Shown here one piece after another: positions 59,335 to 64,000 of a stretch of DNA of 64,000 nucleotides. Below the pieces are notes generated by a model, which was not told the origin of the DNA, did no database searches, and saw nothing but the letters and a program-made list of their open reading frames with translations. A program made the position numbers and the translations under genes. The stretch is from Argentina anserina (lineage: Eukaryota > Streptophyta > Magnoliopsida > Rosales > Rosaceae), in assembly GCF_933775445.1 (NCBI RefSeq), contig NC_065878.1, positions 9,807,395-9,871,394 of the forward strand, written 5' to 3'. The first letter of the stretch is position 1; every line of letters starts with the position of its first letter.

Positions 59335-60239
59335 CATACAATTTCCCTCTAGTATTTTCTAAATGAATTCTTCGATTTTGCTATATCACAGATTCCAAAC
59401 TTTGTTGTATCCCGGAAGTGATTTGCCAAGAATCCTTTAGCAAGCTCATTGAGCGGGAGAAAATAACACTTTAAAGAAACTATTCAAATCGTACAGTTTC
59501 TCCTTTTCCCTTTATATATCAATATACCCCAATAACAACTCCCTCATAAACCTGCAATTCAAAAGCCATTCCATCACCACCTGGAAACAAAGCTAGGTGC
59601 AAAGGAAGAGACAAGGGAGAGTAAATTATTACAGATCGAAGCTGCAACGGGTATGAAGCCATGCATGCAATTTTCTGGTACGTTCTAAGACTCCTGATGT
59701 TCCATTAATAGAGTCACTATTCAGGCGAAAGAAATATACGATGATAGGTCGTGGAAATAAAATCAATTATGAGAATTAATGAATAACTATGAGAACATCA
59801 TATGAAAAGCTTATTGACTTGATGAAACTGATTCGAGGCAGATAGATTATAAGAGTCCAACAGATCGAATACAACATTGGAGATGCAATATTTTGTTTTA
59901 TTTTACGTCGTAATATTGTTGGCCAGCATTACAATGTCAAACAAAAACAAAAATCAGGGGCGAAAATTACTATGCTGGCTGTCTAGCTAGGAGTTATTAT
60001 AGTTAATCACTATTAGATAACTGCATATTAGAAATGCACGTACATCTAACCAAGGAAGTTTACCCCAAGGTTATGAGTAAGACGTAAGACCTAAAAAATT
60101 GATCTCCTTGAAGTGTTCGTACATGGATGAACATTCCTAAGACCTTTATCAAACTTTTCTTTCAAGTTAATTCCATAAGATTCCTCTCAATGAGAATGGG
60201 GGTTTTTTTTTTTTTAACAAGAAAAACATCCACAACAAT
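59335..60239. other. Upstream region of the PDZ-like gene
   Basis: No exon could be assigned. The first exon and promoter of the gene at 60240 may lie here. Confidence 0.4.
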
Positions 60240-61724
60240 ATGTGCACTATTCAGACGCTTCTGTGTGTGAAACAAGTGAAGCAAGATGCTGCAGAAGAGT
60301 GGGATGAGAGTATGCCATTGCCTGGAGACATCATCGAAGGCTTTTACATTTGCGAGATTGATATTCATGGCGATGAGTTTTTTGTGCCCACGAAAGCTAA
60401 GTCTGAGCTTAGTTCAGAGCTTGCTAAGATTAACAACCAACGTATAGAGGTCATATGGGTCAAGGTCAGAAGGGGTGATGCCATTCTCAAGCTCCGGGTG
60501 CGTGTTGTGGTGGAGAGGCTTTCCGTGCTTCAAAAGAAGTATAGCATCAGAGCAGCCACAGATGACAGACATGTTGCAGTCATAGGGGACTTGACCTCGA
60601 ATGAATGCACCGAGCTGCAAGGTATGTTTCGATGGACGCCCCTTAGGATATAAGCACATTCTATGTATCAGCATAAGATTTGTATTTCTAATATGAATGT
60701 TATACATATGGTTTTGCAGAAATGAGCAAGAGTTTGGTAAATGTGGAAAATAGAGGGTTTAACAAAAGAGGAGTAAATATGACTGGAAGATGAAAGTGAG
60801 CAAGTATTTGCCTGACCGCCGTTGCACGGTTGTTAGCTCTATCCTGTTCATGCCAATGCAGGGTGAGCACTGCACTGAGGCCACAACAGCAAGGTGCATG
60901 GCTTGGTTTTCTGCAGCAGTTTCTTCAGGAGCTCCTCTTGTTTTTGTTAATATTCAAACCGAACAGACCGTGACCTCGGTACTATCATTTCCCCCTTAAA
61001 CTCTTTGTTAAGTCATGCAGAAAAACTTGCTCTTGTAGTCGACAATTGTTGTACGTGCAATAAGCTAAGCCAATAACTTCTTTTCTTTTTCTTGAAGGAG
61101 AAAGTTAATTTAACAGTAAATGAAATGAGTTGGAGTAGGCAGCATTCACAGCAACAAAACCATGCAACGATGGTCCATATTGTACAGGGCATAAGACTCT
61201 GGTTTATGCCAGGAGTTGCAGAAATGCCACTCTATATGGTACCCCAAACCGGTGAAGTCCGATTTGGGTTGGACATCAAACGTACTGAAGAGGTTACATT
61301 GCATATTTTCAAGTCATATTAGTCTCTCTAATATTAAATACATTACCGGCCTGTAAAAAAACATATACATGTTTTCATGTGCAAATTTGTCAAACACCTG
61401 CAGGGATTGATATGCATCGATGCAGTTGCAAAGGGATCACCAGCAGACCGAGCAGGGCTTAGCAGGCTTCAGGAGGAAGCATGTGCAAGTGGCTACCTCC
61501 TTGTGATGTCCAGATTAGAGGGCAAGAGCTTATTGCCTTCACATGCAGACATTTCGGGGCTCATTCACTGTTGCAATCACAGCGACATTAAGGACACTCT
61601 AGTCTCGGCGATAGACCAGATGGAGAGCATTCAACTTCATGTTATGGCGTGGTCTAACCAAGCACGTCCTAATACTCACACGACTACACCAGTCGGTTCC
61701 ACAATGCTACGCCCAAGTCCATAA
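60240..61724 (+). CDS. Plant protein with C-terminal PDZ-like domain, function unknown (one apparent frameshift)
   Basis: Four exons with GT-AG borders: 60240-60621, 60720-60978, 61098-61292 and 61404-61724. Recognisable blocks are [16 protein letters not shown] (N-terminal), [83 protein letters not shown] and, at the C-terminus, [20 protein letters not shown], which looks like the core of a PDZ domain (peptide or lipid binding). All exon junctions keep frame, but in exon 2 near 60775-60780 one base is missing (GTAAATATGACTGG), giving TGA at 60791 instead of continuing into [10 protein letters not shown]. Either a recent pseudogene, a sequence error, or two products. The start is uncertain; an upstream exon is possible. 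I know of no assigned function. Confidence 0.65.
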
Positions 61725-62664
61725 GAGTACCAAGAATGTGATGTGATTAATTAACCAGTTGCGTGTTGATGATATTTTGTAGTCTCGTTTTCGTAAGAGG
61801 GATGTAATACCTTCATTTTTTGAAAAATTATTTAAGCATTTGAGTTGTTTAATAGTAAAAAAAAATTGCAAACCTCTATCAAACTTTTTCTGAACCAAAA
61901 CAACGTAGATCATACGTAATGAAATAATGATTTCATATATACAAATTTGGAAATTGAAAATTACTAGTCGAGAACCCTTATTTTTCTAATTATATATTAT
62001 TTAAAGCTGTTATTGTTGATGAGTTCATAATTTTAAAGTTGTCGCATTAAAATTCTTACGTTAGATATTCTTTAATTTTGAGAAATGTGACAATTAGATG
62101 ACTTACTTGATCATAACAAACATTGACAGATTCAAAGTCAAGAACCCTTATTTTTCTAATTATATATGATTTAAAGCCATTGGTTTTGATAAGAACATAA
62201 TTTTAAAGCCGTTCCATTAAAGTTCTTACGTTAGATATCCTCGAATTTCAACTACCGTGGCAGCTAAATGACTTAGCTACAACAACAAAAATGTGTGATC
62301 AATATGGATTACCACATTTGGTTAATGTCCTAACATCTTATGCAATAATGAGGCCACCAAACATTTTCTTATTCTACATGTTTGCTTTTCACAACAGTGG
62401 TTGTACTTGAAGGCTTTAAGGGAAACAAAATTTACAAGGAAAACTAAAATTAAAATTTTACTCCCAACATTAATTCGTGTGAGGAGTGCTAGGGCACCAT
62501 AATATGGTGCCAAATTTGGCGCCACAATCTTACGTGGTATGTTATGTCACATTTTCATATCAACAATTAAAATTATATAAAAATGTCATTTTAAATGAAA
62601 GACAATCATATCCTTATTAATCCAACGATACTAAATTATTATAAATAATATATATATACATATT
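61725..62664. other. 3' flank with a 170-bp tandem duplication
   Basis: Two units starting AGAACCCTTATTTTTCTAAT at 61971 and 62141, with shared ATTCTTACGTTAGATAT further in. A hairpin GGCACCATAATATGGTGCC lies at about 62492-62510. No gene is seen. Confidence 0.6.
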
Positions 62665-62847
62665 TGTTTCGGGATAATTACTATTCTACCCTTGTGTGTG
62701 TCTTAGCCTAATAGGTTTCCTGTTAGGAGATAGATTAGCATCTCCGTAATAGATTAGGACTCCGAATCCTACGGGATTGTGGTTATGTAATCCTATATAT
62801 AGGCCCCCATATCATTCAATAATATACAATTATTTCATCCTACATCA
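62665..62847 (+). repeat. 5' LTR (183 bp) of the right-edge copia element
   Basis: Begins TGTTTCGGGATAATTAC and ends CATCCTACATCA. It contains TATATATAGGCCCCC as a likely TATA region. More diverged from the 16661/23207 pair than those two are from each other. Confidence 0.9.
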
Positions 62848-62939
62848 CGTTATCAGCACGTTACCTTAAAACCCTGAAATTTTTAGAGCCATAGATTTTT
62901 TTTTTCTTCTCCTCCGCCGGCCGCCGTTGTCTCCGGCAT

Positions 62940-63130
62940 CACGCTCGCGACACCTGCAGCCCCGCTTGCGACCCCTGTGGCCCCGCTTGCGACACCTGCA
63001 GCACCGCTCGCGACCCCTGCAGCCCTGCTCGCGACCCCTGCAGCCCTGCTCGCGACCCCTGTAGCCCCGCTCGCGACACCTGCAGCCCCGTTCGCGACCC
63101 CTGCATCCTCTGCGACCCCCCCCCCCCGCA
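62940..63130. repeat. 21-bp GC-rich minisatellite in copia leader
   Basis: About eight units of GCTCGCGACCCCTGCAGCCC plus one base, with variants, ending at a run of ten C at 63118-63127. Apparent ORFs in both directions (repeats such as GVASRAA) come from the repeat. Confidence 0.85.
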
Positions 63131-63661
63131 GCCCCTGCACGCAGCCCCGCATGGTCTCCTCCGCATTCGCTCCTTAAAAACATCTTTTTGCCCCGCAAGT
63201 CCCCGCATCAAAGGATTCAAAATTGCTCTTCCCGCATATTCATGCAAGAAACGTGAGATTCACAAGTAAGGACCTCGCTCAAGAAGAGCTACTCCCGTAT
63301 ACTACAAACCTTCAAAGGTAAATTTTTCATAAACGTTCCCGCTTTTGAAGTGTAGATATATTATATCGGGCGCTATTAGCCTTCTTCTTGTCTTCATTCC
63401 GGCCTTTCTTATAACGCCGATGAAACTATAGAGGGATGGGTTTCCCCTCTTGGTCGATGTTTTCTGTGTGACGGTCCTGGGGGAGTCACGATTGTTTGAA
63501 AGGGAAGTTAATCGATTTTCGTGTGGTCGCCTGAGTGCACCGCTGTTTTGGGTGTGATCATGAGTATCACCGCTTGCATCGATTTTTCTTGTGACCAAAT
63601 ACGTCACCCCTTCTAATTCCTATTATACTTGAATCTAATCGATTCTGTATTCATTTTGTAG

Positions 63662-64000
63662 TTGTCATCGCCATCTCAACCGGAATTTGGCCTTCTTGAT
63701 CTAGAAGGAAAGGAATACCACCGTTGGGTTTCCGACATGGAGCTCGCTTTCGAGAGCCGAGAGATCGAAGGCATGTTTGCCGACCCTCCTGCTGATTTCC
63801 CACCCATGGCTAAGACTCAGACTCTCATCTTTATGAGACGTCACATCCATGCAACTCTCAAGAGGCAATACTTGAACGTAAAAGATCCTAAACAATTATG
63901 GGACAAACTACGCTTGCGGTACAACAACGTTCATGATAAGCTTCTTCCTGAATTGACCGTTAGATGGGATAACATCCGTCTATTGGACTATAAGAGAGTG
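63662..64000 (+). CDS. Ty1-copia gag (UBN2-type), partial
   Basis: An open frame to the window end reads SQPEFGLLDLEGKEYHRWV, DMELAFESREIEGMF, TQTLIFMRRHIHATLKRQYL and DPKQLWDKLRLRYNN, the typical start of copia gag (capsid domain). The frame is closed by TAG just upstream at 63659-63661. No ATG precedes the conserved start, so translation would need splicing (TTTGTAG is a possible acceptor) or a start codon within the domain; the start is unresolved. Unlike the copy at 16661-23389, coding here looks well preserved, making this copy a candidate helper. Confidence 0.72.
   Translation, partial: MSSPSQPEFGLLDLEGKEYHRWVSDMELAFESREIEGMFADPPADFPPMAKTQTLIFMRRHIHATLKRQYLNVKDPKQLWDKLRLRYNNVHDKLLPELTVRWDNIRLLDYKRV

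Larger units (their letters stand above)
62665..64000 (+). mobile_element. Ty1-copia retrotransposon of the 183-bp-LTR family, 5' end, runs off the window
   Basis: The 5' LTR (62665-62847) is the same length as, and closely similar to, those at 16661 and 23207. The primer-site region CGTTATCAGCACG follows at 62848. The leader contains a GC-rich minisatellite (62940-63130) and then about 400 bp (63200-63650) matching the leader of the other copy (for example GTGACGGTCCTGGGGGAGTC, GAGTGCACCGCTGTTTTGGG). gag starts about 63662. The 3' part is outside the window. Confidence 0.9.

Noticed and set aside
62866..63247. ORFs with GVASRAA-type repeats on both strands
   Set aside because: They derive from the 21-bp minisatellite in the leader of the right-edge copia element.
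1..64000. CRISPR array, prophage or bacterial operon
   Set aside because: No regularly spaced identical repeats with unique spacers, no bacterial-style gene packing; introns and plant retroelements show a plant nuclear genome.

Overview
This is a nuclear plant (eudicot) window. Genes are multi-exon with GT-AG introns, intergenic DNA is AT-rich, and most of the sequence is transposable elements. The protein families and element types fit a rosid, and Rosaceae (strawberry/rose group) is my best guess, but the sequence alone does not prove it. There are no bacterial or phage features and no CRISPR; I saw no rRNA or convincing tRNA gene.

Region 1 (about 0.1-16 kb) is gene-like. It holds an intact single-exon glutaredoxin-like zinc-ribbon protein (3137-4066, minus), an intact five-exon GPI-anchor enzyme subunit PIG-P (13342-16010, minus), a possible small three-exon gene (4895-5419, plus), and decayed genes. 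The decayed genes are a sugar-phosphatase HAD pseudogene (6611-7661, minus) and a PDE318/NOG1-like organellar GTPase pseudogene (8093-10333, plus) that lacks its GTP-binding core. The 5' part of the GTPase pseudogene is duplicated at 698-1590. A MULE with a perfect 9-bp target-site duplication (TSD) lies between the genes (11086-12038).

Region 2 (16-33 kb) is transposon-dominated. A young Ty1-copia element (16661-23389, minus) has two 183-bp LTRs differing at one base and a perfect CATAT TSD, yet badly decayed coding DNA, so it must have moved in trans. Next come a LINE-like insertion with a nested hAT-like element (23911-25261), an hAT-like MITE (29328-29839) and long AT-rich DNA.

Region 3 (33.6-35.2 kb) holds one intact intronless gene with an N-terminal CxxH...CxxC motif (33990-34991, plus), followed by AT-rich DNA and a foldback MITE.

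Region 4 (41.7-59.3 kb) is a dense, partly nested transposon block: a GCCCG-rich element with three 460-bp tandem units, a CACTA element (45131-47650), an hAT element (47781-48438), and a MULE (49092-55842) that was hit by a copia element (49227-54986), which was itself hit by an hAT element (53223-53797). A 575-bp TRIM sits exactly in the right TSD of that MULE. A Pack-MULE-like element (57068-58308) carries a rearranged copy of the glutaredoxin-like gene, including its 5' UTR.

Region 5 (60.2-64 kb) has a gene for a plant protein with a PDZ-like C-terminus (60240-61724) carrying one apparent frameshift. The window ends in the 5' LTR, leader and gag start of a second copy of the 183-bp-LTR copia family (62665 to the end).

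The most notable results are the gene-capturing MULE whose likely parent lies 53 kb away, the ordered nested insertions, and the copia family whose leader contains copy-specific GC-rich minisatellites.
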